This document shows positions 52,857 to 61,900 of a stretch of DNA of 64,000 nt, piece by piece. Below the pieces are notes generated by a model. That model searched no databases and was not told where the DNA came from. It worked only from the letters and a program-made list of their open reading frames with translations. How positions within the stretch are numbered: the stretch's first letter is position 1; each line of letters begins with the position of its first letter. Position numbers and translations under genes: made by a program. This DNA is from JAATFS01 sp037145635 (lineage in GTDB: Bacteria > Pseudomonadota > Gammaproteobacteria > Xanthomonadales > Xanthomonadaceae): contig JBBCXB010000005.1 of the NCBI GenBank assembly GCA_037145635.1, positions 124,001 through 188,000 on the forward strand. The letters run 5' to 3'.

Positions 52857-52977
52857 TGCTCCGCTCCCGTTGGCTCGATGGCTGCCCGCATTTTCCGGGA
52901 TTTGGCGTGACGGCGGCAAATGAAGCCGCGCGGGCCGGTGGCGGGGTTCAGCGGCGGCGCCGTGCTAGCGTGGCGGC

Positions 52978-53562
52978 ATGAGTGGACGACTGGACCTGCC
53001 CGGCGCGCGGATCACCTGGCTGCCCGGCTGGATGGCGCCGGCGGCGGCCGACGCGCTGATGGCGGCGCTGCTGCCGGAGATCGCCTGGGAGGTGCACCGC
53101 CTCCGGATGTTCGGGCGCGAGGTCGACTCGCCGCGGTTGAGCAGCTGGATCGGCGATCCGCAGGCGCGCTACCGCTATTCGGGCGTGCTGTTCGAGCCGC
53201 GGCCCTGGCCGGCGGCCCTGGCGGCGCTGCGCGTGCCGCTGCAGGCGGCCACCGGCGTAGCGTTCAACAGCGTGCTGGCCAACCGCTACCGCGACGGTCG
53301 CGACGCCATGGGCTGGCACAGCGACGACGAGAAGGAACTGGGTCCCCGGCCGGTGATCGCCTCGCTGAGCCTGGGCGCACCGCGGCGGTTTGCGCTGCGC
53401 CACCGCCACGATCCGGCGCTGCGGCAGGTGCTGACGCTGGGCCACGGCGACCTGCTGCTGATGGAAGGCGACACCCAGCGCAACTACCGTCACGCGCTGC
53501 CGCGCACGGCCCGCCCGGTGGGCGAGCGTCTCAACCTGACGTTCCGCAGGATCGGCGACTGA
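52978..53562 (+). CDS. alkB: AlkB-type alpha-ketoglutarate-dependent dioxygenase
   Basis: This 194-aa Fe(II)/2-oxoglutarate dioxygenase removes alkyl groups from N1-adenine and N3-cytosine in DNA or RNA. Iron ligands are H114 and D116 (WHSDDE) and H172 (NYRHALP), and 2-oxoglutarate is bound by R184 and R190 in RLNLTFR. FNSVLANRYRDGRDAMGWHS (part) matches the ALKBH2/3-like bacterial group that is smaller than E. coli AlkB. It appears monocistronic; the 278 bases after it hold no recognisable gene. Confidence 0.92.
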   Translation: MSGRLDLPGARITWLPGWMAPAAADALMAALLPEIAWEVHRLRMFGREVDSPRLSSWIGDPQARYRYSGVLFEPRPWPAALAALRVPLQAATGVAFNSVLANRYRDGRDAMGWHSDDEKELGPRPVIASLSLGAPRRFALRHRHDPALRQVLTLGHGDLLLMEGDTQRNYRHALPRTARPVGERLNLTFRRIGD

Positions 53563-53840
53563 ATCGCTCCGGGTAGCCGGCCGCGTATGCGTTTCATGCG
53601 GGCATTGGCCGCGGCGGCGTTGGCAGGCGGGTCGCCCGGGCCGGGCCAGGGAGTGGCCCAGGCGTGCGTCAGGGGGCACCGGATGCACGGCCCCCGTCTC
53701 AAGCGACCCGGCAGCCCGCGCCCTTGACGGCGGACGAGCCGTGAGGCGTGGCGGCCTGCGTACGGGCCGCCACGCGCGGCCGGTGGATCCCGGACCCGGT
53801 GGCCGCGTCTGCCGCCGCCCATCGGCGGCGGGGTGGTGCG
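53563..53840. other. Intergenic stretch between convergent alkB and lipoprotein genes
   Basis: No gene, hairpin with a U-tract or repeat is evident in these 278 GC-rich bases. The frames open here are continuations of high-GC shadow frames. Confidence 0.6.
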
Positions 53841-54503
53841 TCAGCGGGCGATGCGCGCAGGCAGGGCCGCTGGCAGCTGGGCCGCATCCTGCTGGCCGGC
53901 GCGCAGGGTCCAGCCGACCAGGTCGGTGGTGAACCGGGCCAGGGCCTGCTCGAAGGCGCCGGCGACCGCGGCGGTTTCGGTGCCGGTGGCCGGACGCGCG
54001 ACCAGGAACGTGCGTGAGGCGACCACGCGCTGGTCGGTGCTGTGCAGCAGCTTGGCATTGACCTCGATCGTCGCGGCGGGGACGGATTGCCCCGCGTAGT
54101 CGGCCTCGAAGCGGCGCAGGTCCAGCGCGAGCTTGTAGTCGGAGCGGATGCCGGTGCTGAGCCGCGCCACGCCGCCGATCTTGCCGGAATCCTCGAAGGC
54201 GCGGACCACGGTGTCCTCCAGCAGGTCGGTGGCCGGCTGGGCCCAGCTGACCCCGCGGTACACCTCCAGTTCGCCGGGGCTCGGGCGCACGTTGATGCGC
54301 GGGCTGTCGACCACGGCCGCGGCGCTCGGCTTGACGATGGACAGCTGCCAGCCCACCTGCGGCCAGGCGGGATCCGGCGCCACCCGTACCGTGGGCGAGT
54401 AGATCGTGACCGGGTACTTGCCGCCGCCGGTCAGCACCGAGCAACCGGCCAGGGCGAGCAGGGACAGGCACAGCCAGGGACGGATCATGCGCATCGGCTT
54501 CAT
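53841..54503 (-). CDS. ABC-type transport auxiliary lipoprotein (PqiC-like)
   Basis: This 220-aa outer-membrane lipoprotein has lipobox LALAGC (Cys at about residue 21) and the body of the ABC-transport auxiliary family (PF03886): VEVYRGVSWAQPATDLLEDTV (in part), then RTFLVARPATGTE and a C-terminal helix. In PqiABC-like systems this lipoprotein links the MCE tunnel to the outer membrane. It overlaps the MCE gene by ATGA and is the last gene of the transporter operon. Confidence 0.85.
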   Translation of the reverse strand: MKPMRMIRPWLCLSLLALAGCSVLTGGGKYPVTIYSPTVRVAPDPAWPQVGWQLSIVKPSAAAVVDSPRINVRPSPGELEVYRGVSWAQPATDLLEDTVVRAFEDSGKIGGVARLSTGIRSDYKLALDLRRFEADYAGQSVPAATIEVNAKLLHSTDQRVVASRTFLVARPATGTETAAVAGAFEQALARFTTDLVGWTLRAGQQDAAQLPAALPARIAR

Positions 54504-55426
54504 TTCGGTTCGAACTCCTTGGGTGCGTCGCGGCCGAGCAGGTAGCGCGCGGGATTGTTTTCCAGGCGATCGCTGACCCGGCGCAGGTCGCGGATCAGGC
54601 CGCGCAGCTCGGTCAGGGTCGGGCCCAGCTGGCCCAGGCCGTCGTTGGCGAAGCTGTTGATGGCCGAGCGGTTCTCGCCGAGGATGCTGTCGGCATTGCC
54701 GGCGGCCGAATCGAGCTTGACCAGGGTGGTGTCGAGCTTGTCGAGGATGCCGGGCAGCTGCTGCACCAGGTTCTGGTCGAGCCGCTTGATGGTGCCGTTG
54801 GTGGTGGTCAGGGTGGTGTCCAGGTTGCGCGCGGCATCGCGCGCGCTGACGATCAGCGCCTGCATGCCCTGGTCGCGGTCGGCGATCGAGCCGCTGATGG
54901 CTTCCAGGTTCTGCAGCGTCGCCGAGATGCTGGCGACGTTGCGGTCGCTGAGCATCTGGTCCATGCGCTCGACGATGCGGTTGGCGGTGTCGGTGATGTT
55001 CTGCAGCGCCGACGGCGTGGTCTGGATGATCGGCGCGTCGCTCTTGTCGAGTGTGGTCAGCGCCGGCGCCTCGGGGGTGCCGCCGGAGAGCTGAATGATC
55101 GACGGGCCGGTCAGGCTGGTGATGGCCAGCTTGGCGCGAGTGTCGCTCTTGATCGGCGTGGTGGAGTTGAGGCGGATCCGGGCCACCACCTGGCGCGGGT
55201 CGTTCGGGGCCAGGGTCAGTTCGGTGATCGAGCCGACCGCGATGCCGTTGTACTGCACCGGGCTGCCCACCGACAGGCCGGTGACCGCCTCGCGGAACAC
55301 CACGCGGTAGTTCTGCCAGGTGCGGTCGGACGAGTACTTCGCCGCCCACAGCCCGAACAGCAGCAGGGCAAGCCCGGCCACGATGGTGAAGGCACCGATC
55401 AGGACATAGTTGGCTTTGGTTTCCAT
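54500..55426 (-). CDS. MCE/MlaD-family lipid-transport protein
   Basis: This 308-aa inner-membrane-anchored protein has one transmembrane helix (about residues 7-26), one MCE domain (about 38-115, with VTGLSVGSPVQYNGIAVG) and a long helical C-terminal part that in relatives forms a hexameric needle through the periplasm. The extension is far longer than in MlaD (183 aa) and suits a tunnel-type carrier. Start METKANYVLIGAF at 55426 is family-typical. It lies 4 bases after the ATPase gene. Confidence 0.9.
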   Translation of the reverse strand: METKANYVLIGAFTIVAGLALLLFGLWAAKYSSDRTWQNYRVVFREAVTGLSVGSPVQYNGIAVGSITELTLAPNDPRQVVARIRLNSTTPIKSDTRAKLAITSLTGPSIIQLSGGTPEAPALTTLDKSDAPIIQTTPSALQNITDTANRIVERMDQMLSDRNVASISATLQNLEAISGSIADRDQGMQALIVSARDAARNLDTTLTTTNGTIKRLDQNLVQQLPGILDKLDTTLVKLDSAAGNADSILGENRSAINSFANDGLGQLGPTLTELRGLIRDLRRVSDRLENNPARYLLGRDAPKEFEPK

Positions 55427-55430
55427 GGGG

Positions 55431-56252
55431 TCAGGCGGTCTCGGAGGAGGCGGACTTGGCGTCGCGGGCGGCACGGGCCCGCGGGCCGTGGAAGTATTCC
55501 TGGATCCAGGGATGGTCGACCTGCTCGATCTCGGCCAGCGGGGCGTTGGCCACGATCCTGCGGTCGGCGATCACCGCGACGCGGTCGCAGATCGCGTACA
55601 GCGTGTCCAGGTCGTGGGTGATCAGGAACACGGTCAGGCCCAGCGCCTGCTGCAGGGTGCGGATGAGATTGTCGAAGGCGGCCGCACCGATCGGGTCCAG
55701 GCCGGCGGTGGGCTCGTCCAGGAACAGCAGCGGCGGGTCCAGCGCCAGCGCCCGCGCCAGCCCGGCGCGCTTGCGCATGCCGCCGGACAGCTGCGAGGGC
55801 AGCTTGTCCAGCGCATCGGCGGGCAGGCCGGCCAGCTTGACCTTCAGCAGCGCCAGCTCGAAGTACCAGCGCTCGGGGAACTCGCCGTGGTGCTCGCGCA
55901 GCGGCACCTGCACGTTTTCGCCGACGGTCATCGACGAGAACAGCGCGCCGTCCTGGAACAGTACGCCGGTGTTCCGGGTGATGTGGCGGCGGTCCTCGGC
56001 GCGCCCGGACGCCGCGTCCACGCCCAGCACCTCGATGCTGCCGGCATCGGGCCGGCGCAGGCCGAGGATGCTGCGCATCAGCACCGACTTGCCGGTGCCC
56101 GAGCCGCCGACCACGCCCAGGATCTCGCCGCGGCGCACGTCCAGGTCCAGCCCGTCGTGCACCACCTGGCTGCCGAAGCGGTTGACCAGCCCGCGCACCT
56201 GGATGGCGAATTCGTCCTCGGGATCGGGCACCGGGGCCTGCAGGTCGGTCAT
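55431..56252 (-). CDS. Mla-type ABC transporter ATPase
   Basis: This 273-aa ATPase of the MlaF class has Walker A GGSGTGKS (about residues 49-56), signature LSGGMRKRAGLARAL, Walker B LLFLDEPTAGLD and the MlaF-like extended C-terminus. It powers phospholipid transfer between the membranes. The gene follows the permease by 88 bases and precedes the MCE gene by 4. Confidence 0.93.
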   Translation of the reverse strand: MTDLQAPVPDPEDEFAIQVRGLVNRFGSQVVHDGLDLDVRRGEILGVVGGSGTGKSVLMRSILGLRRPDAGSIEVLGVDAASGRAEDRRHITRNTGVLFQDGALFSSMTVGENVQVPLREHHGEFPERWYFELALLKVKLAGLPADALDKLPSQLSGGMRKRAGLARALALDPPLLFLDEPTAGLDPIGAAAFDNLIRTLQQALGLTVFLITHDLDTLYAICDRVAVIADRRIVANAPLAEIEQVDHPWIQEYFHGPRARAARDAKSASSETA

Positions 56253-56340
56253 GGCGCGCGCTCCGCGTTGGCCGCCATGGCGCCCGGGCGCGGGCTCGCG
56301 ACCCCGCCCGGCTCCCGGATCCCGAATGTCGCCAGCATGC

Positions 56341-57453
56341 TCACCACCCCACCTGCATGAACCACAGCGCCGCCAGCGCATCGATGATGATCACCAGCGA
56401 GATGGTCTGCACCACGCTGGAGGTGGTGCGCTCGCCCACCGACTGCGCGGTGCCCTCGACCTTGAGGCCCTCCAGGCAGCCGATCAGCGCGATCACCAGC
56501 GCGAAGATCGGCGCCTTGGCCATGCCGACCAGGAAGTGCCGCAGCTGCATGGTCTCGTGCATGCGCGAGAAGTACATCTGCGGCGGGATGCCGAGGTCGA
56601 ACGCCCCCACGGTGACGCCGCCGGCCAGGCCGGCGATCATCGCGATGAAGGTCAGCAGCGGCAGCATCACCACCAGCGCCACCACCCGCGGCAGCACCAG
56701 CAGGTCGATCGGGTCCAGGCCCAGGGTCTGGATGGCGTCGATCTCCTCGCGCGCCTTCATCGCGCCGATCTGTGCGGTGAAGGCGCTGGCGGTCCGGCCG
56801 GCCACCACGATCGCGGTCATCAGCACCGCCAGCTCGCGCAGGGTGGCGATCGAGACCAGTTCCACCACGTAGATCTCGGCGCCGAAGTCGCGCAGGATGG
56901 TCGAGCCGAGGAAGGCGATCACTGCGCCCACCAGGTAGGACAGCAGTACCACCAGCGGCACCGCGTCGAGCCCGACCTGCTCCATGTGGTACACCGCCGA
57001 GGTCGTGCGGAAGCGGCGCGGCGCGTGCAGCAGGCGCCCGAGCTTGACCAGGTTCTCGCCCAGGAAGCTGGCCAGCGCGACGATGTCCTTGCCGGTGGTG
57101 GACACGGCCAGGCCCAGGCGTTCCAGCGCGGCGGCGAAGCCGTAGTCGCGCTTGCGCTTGGGCCGCTCGTCGTTGAGCTCCTCGATGGTGCAGACCAGCG
57201 CCTGGTGCTCCTCGCGGAACTCGATGGCGTCGTCCTTCAGCCCGGCCCGGCTGGCGAAGCGCAGCAGCTGCAGCACGCCGGCCGAGTCCAGCTGCTGGAT
57301 GCCGCTGGCGTCGATCCGGTGCACGCTGCCGGACACCGACTCCAGCAGCTCGGCCGAGGGCAGGGCGGTGGCCAGCACCCAGCTGCCGGACAGACGCACG
57401 CGCGTGCGGTCCTGGTCGTCCTGGTCGAGCTGGGGCGGTTGGGGTCGGGTCAT
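56341..57453 (-). CDS. Mla-type permease with fused N-terminal STAS domain
   Basis: In this 370-aa protein residues 15-110 form a STAS/MlaB-like domain (VHRIDASGIQQLDSAGVLQL), and residues 150-370 form the MlaE permease with LREL, TAIVVAGRTASAFTAQIGAM and EEIDAIQTLGLDP, plus five membrane helices. In canonical Mla, STAS (MlaB) and permease (MlaE) are separate proteins; here they are one. With the ATPase, long MCE protein and lipoprotein it makes a complete inner-membrane-to-outer-membrane lipid carrier lacking an MlaC-like shuttle. Confidence 0.92.
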   Translation of the reverse strand: MTRPQPPQLDQDDQDRTRVRLSGSWVLATALPSAELLESVSGSVHRIDASGIQQLDSAGVLQLLRFASRAGLKDDAIEFREEHQALVCTIEELNDERPKRKRDYGFAAALERLGLAVSTTGKDIVALASFLGENLVKLGRLLHAPRRFRTTSAVYHMEQVGLDAVPLVVLLSYLVGAVIAFLGSTILRDFGAEIYVVELVSIATLRELAVLMTAIVVAGRTASAFTAQIGAMKAREEIDAIQTLGLDPIDLLVLPRVVALVVMLPLLTFIAMIAGLAGGVTVGAFDLGIPPQMYFSRMHETMQLRHFLVGMAKAPIFALVIALIGCLEGLKVEGTAQSVGERTTSSVVQTISLVIIIDALAALWFMQVGW

Positions 57454-57624
57454 CGGGGCGGTTTCCGTGGCGGAGCATAGCTTGCCCGATGTGAGCGGCG
57501 AATGCGCTGGCCTGTCACGCGCCGCGACGCGCCCGCGCGGCATGCCGGGGGGCGCGGGCCGCCTTACACTTGTCCGGTCGCTGCCGCCGGTGGGCGCGAT
57601 CCTCCGCTCCCTCGACCGCCCCGA

Positions 57625-58887
57625 ATGTCCGCTGCCGCCTCCGTCGTCCATCCTTCCGCCAGTGCCACATATGCCCAGCGCGTGGCCTTCGTCTCGGAGA
57701 TCGCCGGCCGGCTGCACTCCTACGGCACCACCGCGCAGCGCCTGGAGGCGGCGGTCGTGGCGCTGTCGCAGCAGCTGGGGCTGGACTGCGAGCCCTGGTC
57801 CAACCCGACCGGCATCATCCTCAGCTTCAGCGACCCGACCAAGTCCATCGGCTCCAGCGACATCACCCGGGTGATCCGCCTGGCGCCCGGCGAGAACGAC
57901 CTCTACAAGCTCAGCGTGGCCGACTACGTGGTCGACAGCGTGGCCAGCGGGCGGATGAGCATCGCCCAGGGCCATACCGCGCTGCGCCGGCTCGACCGCG
58001 AGGTCGACCGCCGCGGCAAGGCCATGCAGGTGCTCGGCTTCGCGCTGGCGGCCGGCGGCGTGGCCGGGCTGTGGAAGCTGCCGTGGCTGGACATCGCCAC
58101 CGCCACCGCGATCGGGCTGCTGATCGGCGTGCTCACCCAGTACACCGACCGGCGGGCGGCCACCAAGGAGGCCGGCGAGGCGCTGGCGGCGCTGCTGGCC
58201 GGCTTCGTCGCCACCCTGGTGGCGGCGCGGGTCGGGGCGCTGAACCTCAATACCGTGATCATCGCCTCGCTGGTGGTGCTGCTGCCGGGCATGGCGCTGA
58301 CCAACGCGGTCAACGAGCTGGCCAGCCAGCACTGGGTGTCGGGCACCGCGCGCCTGGCCGGCGCGGTCACCACCGTGCTCAAGCTGACCGTGGGCGCGGT
58401 GATCGCGGTGACCCTGGCGCGGCTGCTCGGCCTGGAGCCGCAGGTCCGCGCGATGCGGCCGCAGGCGCACTGGGTGGAATGGGCCTCGCTGCTGGTGGCG
58501 GCCTATGCCTTCGCTGTGCTGTTCAAGGCCAGCCGCCGCGACTACGGCTGGGTGATGGCCGCGGCGATGGGCGGCTACGTGATCGCGCGCTTCGCCGGGC
58601 AGGCCTGGGGCAGCCCGGCCGGGGTGTTCGCCTCGGCGATGACGCTCACCGCGGCCGGCAACCTGTTCGGCCGCATCATCCAGAAGCCGGGCGCGCTGGT
58701 GCGGCTGCCCGGCATCATCATGCTGGTGCCCGGCAGCACCAGCCTGCGCGGGTTTCTCAACCTGGTGCAGCAGCAGAACGTGGACGTGGGCCAGGCCGCG
58801 CTGCTGGCGGTGACCAATATCGTGATGGCGCTGGTGGCCGGGCTGCTGTTCGGCAACCTGCTGATTCCCGCGCGCAAGAATCTCTAG
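57625..58887 (+). CDS. Threonine/serine exporter family protein (ThrE-like)
   Basis: This 420-aa protein combines the ThrE N-terminal domain (about 10-260: YGTTAQRLEAAVVALS, SVASGRMSIAQG, then five membrane helices) with the YjjB-like C-terminal domain (about 280-420, ending with LPGIIMLVPGSTSLRG and further helices). Family members export threonine and serine, or act with YjjP/YjjB in succinate export. Fusion of both halves is the actinobacterial-type arrangement. The start at 57625 excludes a Pro/Arg-rich upstream extension. Confidence 0.87.
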   Translation: MSAAASVVHPSASATYAQRVAFVSEIAGRLHSYGTTAQRLEAAVVALSQQLGLDCEPWSNPTGIILSFSDPTKSIGSSDITRVIRLAPGENDLYKLSVADYVVDSVASGRMSIAQGHTALRRLDREVDRRGKAMQVLGFALAAGGVAGLWKLPWLDIATATAIGLLIGVLTQYTDRRAATKEAGEALAALLAGFVATLVAARVGALNLNTVIIASLVVLLPGMALTNAVNELASQHWVSGTARLAGAVTTVLKLTVGAVIAVTLARLLGLEPQVRAMRPQAHWVEWASLLVAAYAFAVLFKASRRDYGWVMAAAMGGYVIARFAGQAWGSPAGVFASAMTLTAAGNLFGRIIQKPGALVRLPGIIMLVPGSTSLRGFLNLVQQQNVDVGQAALLAVTNIVMALVAGLLFGNLLIPARKNL

Positions 58888-58896
58888 CCGGATTAA

Positions 58897-58927
58897 ATAA
58901 AAAGCCGGCACGGGGCCGGCGTTTTAT
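58897..58927. terminator. Bidirectional terminator between thrE-like and hns-like genes
   Basis: AATAAAAAGCCGGC, the loop ACGGG, and GCCGGCGTTTTATC form a 6-bp GC stem flanked by A/T-runs, lying between two convergent stops. Confidence 0.8.
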
Positions 58928-58946
58928 CGTGCGTCCTGGCGCGCGC

Positions 58947-59336
58947 CTATTTCTTCTTGGCGGGCGCGGCGGCGATCAGGAAATCCTCCACCTTCTTGCC
59001 CTTGGCGGTCAGCTCGGCCAGCCAGCGCGGCTGCTTGCCGCGGCCGGTCCAGGTTTCCTTCGCATTGGCGGGATTGCGGTATTTCGGCGCGACCTTGCCC
59101 AGCTTGCGGCCGGCCTTCGGGCCCGGCTTGGCGGCGGCGGTCTTGCGCCCGCGTGCGGCCGGGGCGGTGCCGAACAGTTCCTCGAGGGTGTAGCCCTCGG
59201 CCTTGGCGGCGCGGGTCAGCTGCGCACGTACCTTGGCGATCGGCGCCCGCTTGGCGACGAAGGTCTGCTGCTTTTTCGCGTTCTTGATCAGGACGCCCAA
59301 CTGCTTGGCCGACAGGCCGGTGAGATCGATTGCCAT
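58947..59336 (-). CDS. H-NS-like nucleoid-associated protein
   Basis: This 129-aa protein has an N-terminal helical oligomerisation region (about 1-55) and the H-NS C-terminal DNA-binding motif: KYRNPANAKETWTGRGKQPR (about residues 87-106) with the TGRGxxP minor-groove hook. The linker (55-85) is unusually basic and Ala/Pro/Lys-rich. H-NS proteins silence AT-rich, often acquired DNA; the AT-richer O-antigen genes in this window would be natural targets (inference). ATG 59336 follows GGAG by 5 bases. Confidence 0.93.
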   Translation of the reverse strand: MAIDLTGLSAKQLGVLIKNAKKQQTFVAKRAPIAKVRAQLTRAAKAEGYTLEELFGTAPAARGRKTAAAKPGPKAGRKLGKVAPKYRNPANAKETWTGRGKQPRWLAELTAKGKKVEDFLIAAAPAKKK

Positions 59337-59387
59337 CACTACTCCGGGAAAGGGTGGTATGGGAGGCCGTTCCATGGCAGCGACGGC

Positions 59388-59416
59388 ATCATAATGTCAG
59401 AAAATCGGGGTGACAA
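59388..59416 (-). promoter_or_regulatory. Predicted sigma-70 promoter of the H-NS-like gene
   Basis: On the minus strand TTGTCA (59416-59411), a 17-base spacer and TATGAT (59393-59388) give one of the best consensus promoters in the window, with transcription starting near 59381 and a leader of about 45 nt. Confidence 0.7.
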
Positions 59417-59474
59417 ATGCCGCCGAGATAATCCCGGCGGTACCCTTTCGATAATGACGTGGCCGGTCTCCGCT

Positions 59475-61175
59475 TTACGCCGGGTCGCGCAGGCGCGCCA
59501 GCAGCGCGGTTTTGTCGAGGTTTTCCGCCGCGTCGGCACGGCGCGCCCGATATTCGAACGTGCCGGCGGCCAGGCCGCGTTCGGAAACCACGATGCGGTG
59601 CGGGACGCCGATCAGTTCCATGTCGGCGAACATCGCGCCCGGGCGTAGCCCGCGGTCGTCCAGCGCCGCCTCGACGCCGGCGGCCTGCAGCTCGCCCAGC
59701 AGCGTCTCGGCGGCCGCGGCCACCTGCGCGTCGTGCTTGGGATTGATCACGCACACCACCGCGCTCCAGGGCGCCATCGGCGCCGGCCAGATAATGCCGG
59801 CGTCGTCGTGATTCTGTTCGATCGCGGCGGCGACGATGCGCGAGATGCCGATGCCGTAGCAGCCCATCGCCATCGCCACCGACTTGCCGTTCTCGTCCAG
59901 CACGGTGGCGTCCAGTGCCTGCGCGTACTGGCGCCCGAGCTGGAACACGTGGCCGACCTCGATGCCGCGCGCCAGGCGGATCTCGCCGCCATCGTGCGCG
60001 CGCTCGCCCTCGACCACGTTGCGCAGGTCGGCCACCGTCTCCGGCTCCGGCAGGTCGCGGCCCCAGTTCACCCCGGCCAGGTGGACGCCGGCCGCGTTGG
60101 CGCCGACCACGAAGTCCGCCATCGCCGCCACGTCGCGGTCGGCGACCACGCGGATCGGGCGGCGCGCGTCCACCGGGCCCAGGAAGCCCGGCTCGCTGCC
60201 GAGGTGGTCGCGGATCTCCGCCTCGCTGGCCATGCGGTAGCCGGCCAGGCCGGCGACCTTGGCCAGCTTGATCTCGTTCACCGCGTGGTCGCCGCGCACC
60301 AGCGCCAGCACGAACGTCTCGCCGGCCATCACCGCGACCGACTTGACCGTGCGCTGCAGCGCGATGCCCAGCAGCTGGGCCACGTCCTCGCAGGTCTTCT
60401 GCGTGGGCGTGTCGACCCGGCGCATCGCCTCGGCGGCGGCCGCGCGCGGCGCCGGCTCGGCCGCCACCGCGGCCTCGACGTTGGCCGCGTAGTCCGAACC
60501 GGTGGAGAAGGCCAGCGAGTCCTCGCCGGAGTCGGCGAGCACGTGGAACTCCTGCGAGGCGTCGCCGCCGATGTCGCCGGAGTCGGCCTGCACCGCGCGG
60601 AACTCCAGGCCCAGGCGGGTGAAGATCCGGGTGTAGGCGGCCTTCATGTTCTCGTACTCGCGTGCCAGGTCCTCGTCGCTCACGTGGAACGAGTAGGCGT
60701 CCTTCATCAGGAACTCGCGCGCGCGCATGACCCCGAAGCGCGGGCGGATCTCGTCGCGGAACTTGGTCTGGATCTGGTAGAAGTTGACCGGCAGCTGCTT
60801 GTAGCTGCTCAGCTCCTGGCGCGCGAACTCGGCGGCGGCCTCCTCGGCGGTGGGGCTGTAGCAGTACTCCTGGTCCTTGCGGTCCTTCATCCGCAGCATC
60901 AGGCCGCCGAACTTGGCCCAGCGCCCGGTGGCCTCCCACAGCTCGCGCGGCTGGATGGTCGGGAACAGCACCTCGACCGCGCCGGCCCGGTTCATCTCCT
61001 CGCGCACCACCGCCTCGACCTTGCGCAGCACGCGCAGGCCCAGCGGCGACCAGGTGTACAGGCCGGAGGCGAGCTTGCGGATCATGCCGGCGCGCAGCAT
61101 CAGGCGATGGCTGACCAGCTCGGCGTCGGCCGGAGTTTCCTTGGTGGTGTGCAGGTGGAACTGGGAAAGGCGCAT
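59475..61175 (-). CDS. proS: Prolyl-tRNA synthetase
   Basis: This 566-aa class II synthetase charges tRNA-Pro. Motif 2 is FRDEIRPRFGVMRAREFLMK, motif 3 is CYGIGISRI, the editing (INS) domain lies at about 230-390, and the anticodon-binding domain lies at about 470-566. The INS insertion marks the bacterial-type ProS that clears alanyl-tRNA-Pro. The start at 61175 (MRLSQFHLHTTKETPADAE) is the family start; five further upstream codons are open but not conserved. Confidence 0.97.
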   Translation of the reverse strand: MRLSQFHLHTTKETPADAELVSHRLMLRAGMIRKLASGLYTWSPLGLRVLRKVEAVVREEMNRAGAVEVLFPTIQPRELWEATGRWAKFGGLMLRMKDRKDQEYCYSPTAEEAAAEFARQELSSYKQLPVNFYQIQTKFRDEIRPRFGVMRAREFLMKDAYSFHVSDEDLAREYENMKAAYTRIFTRLGLEFRAVQADSGDIGGDASQEFHVLADSGEDSLAFSTGSDYAANVEAAVAAEPAPRAAAAEAMRRVDTPTQKTCEDVAQLLGIALQRTVKSVAVMAGETFVLALVRGDHAVNEIKLAKVAGLAGYRMASEAEIRDHLGSEPGFLGPVDARRPIRVVADRDVAAMADFVVGANAAGVHLAGVNWGRDLPEPETVADLRNVVEGERAHDGGEIRLARGIEVGHVFQLGRQYAQALDATVLDENGKSVAMAMGCYGIGISRIVAAAIEQNHDDAGIIWPAPMAPWSAVVCVINPKHDAQVAAAAETLLGELQAAGVEAALDDRGLRPGAMFADMELIGVPHRIVVSERGLAAGTFEYRARRADAAENLDKTALLARLRDPA

Positions 61176-61257
61176 CGACAGGCTTCGCATCAGGCGGAAA
61201 GCCCGTATTTTGCCAGTCCGCGCCGCTGCCGGGGGGCCGGCACGGCGCGGGCGGCCG

Positions 61258-61641
61258 CTAGCCGGCCTTGGGCGGCCTGCAATAGGCCCTGGCGGCGGCC
61301 TCGGCCAGGCTTTTCTGGTCGGCGCGGCCCTGGTCGTCCAGGGCGGTGTCCGGCTTGCCGTCGCCGTCGGTGTCCTGCATCACCTTGCCGCTGCCGCCGA
61401 GCACTTCCAGGTTCTTGCGCGCGTTCAGGCAGTCGGCGGACTCGGCCGGGGCCTTGGCCGCGGCCGGAGGCGGGGTGCCGCCGCGGGTGTCGACATGGCG
61501 CGACTCGTAGCGCTGGCCGTCCGGCGGCGTCTCCGAGTAGTGGCTGACGCCGCGGGCGTCCTTCCAGTGGTAGAGCTCGGTGGCCCCGGCGCCGCCGCAG
61601 GCGAGCAGCAGCAGGGCGCAGGCCCCGGACAGGCGTTTCAT
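61258..61641 (-). CDS. DUF4124 domain-containing exported protein
   Basis: This 127-aa protein has a signal peptide to about residue 20 and the DUF4124 opening ELYHWKDARGVSHYSETPP, followed by a low-complexity linker and a C-terminal region with two cysteines (C69 and C122 approximately) that may form a disulfide. DUF4124 proteins are common periplasmic proteins in Gammaproteobacteria and Betaproteobacteria without defined roles. It is followed by proS after 82 bases, probably by chance. Confidence 0.8.
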   Translation of the reverse strand: MKRLSGACALLLLACGGAGATELYHWKDARGVSHYSETPPDGQRYESRHVDTRGGTPPPAAAKAPAESADCLNARKNLEVLGGSGKVMQDTDGDGKPDTALDDQGRADQKSLAEAAARAYCRPPKAG

Positions 61642-61900
61642 GGCGGTTTCCCCGGCTCGGTTTGCGGTCCGATTGCAGCACCCGCGCGGCGCACTGGCAA
61701 GCCCGGCACGCCGTGCCATGGCCGGTGGGCAGGGTCCGGTCGGCCGGGGTAACCCTGCCAGCCGGGCCATCGCGGCCGCCGCCCGGGCGGCTCCGGCGGC
61801 GAACGGGGCAGGCCACGCGCCGGAACGGTCGCCGGCCACGACGCCCGCAAAACCGTCGCGGACTACTCAGCGGAGGAGTCCAGGCCCTAAACTGCCCGGC

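Noticed and set aside
56341..58911. Apparent 856-codon frame running through the permease into the thrE-like gene
   Set aside because: Only the part from ATG 57453 matches STAS-MlaE; the upstream half is antisense to the ThrE-like gene and lacks any motif.
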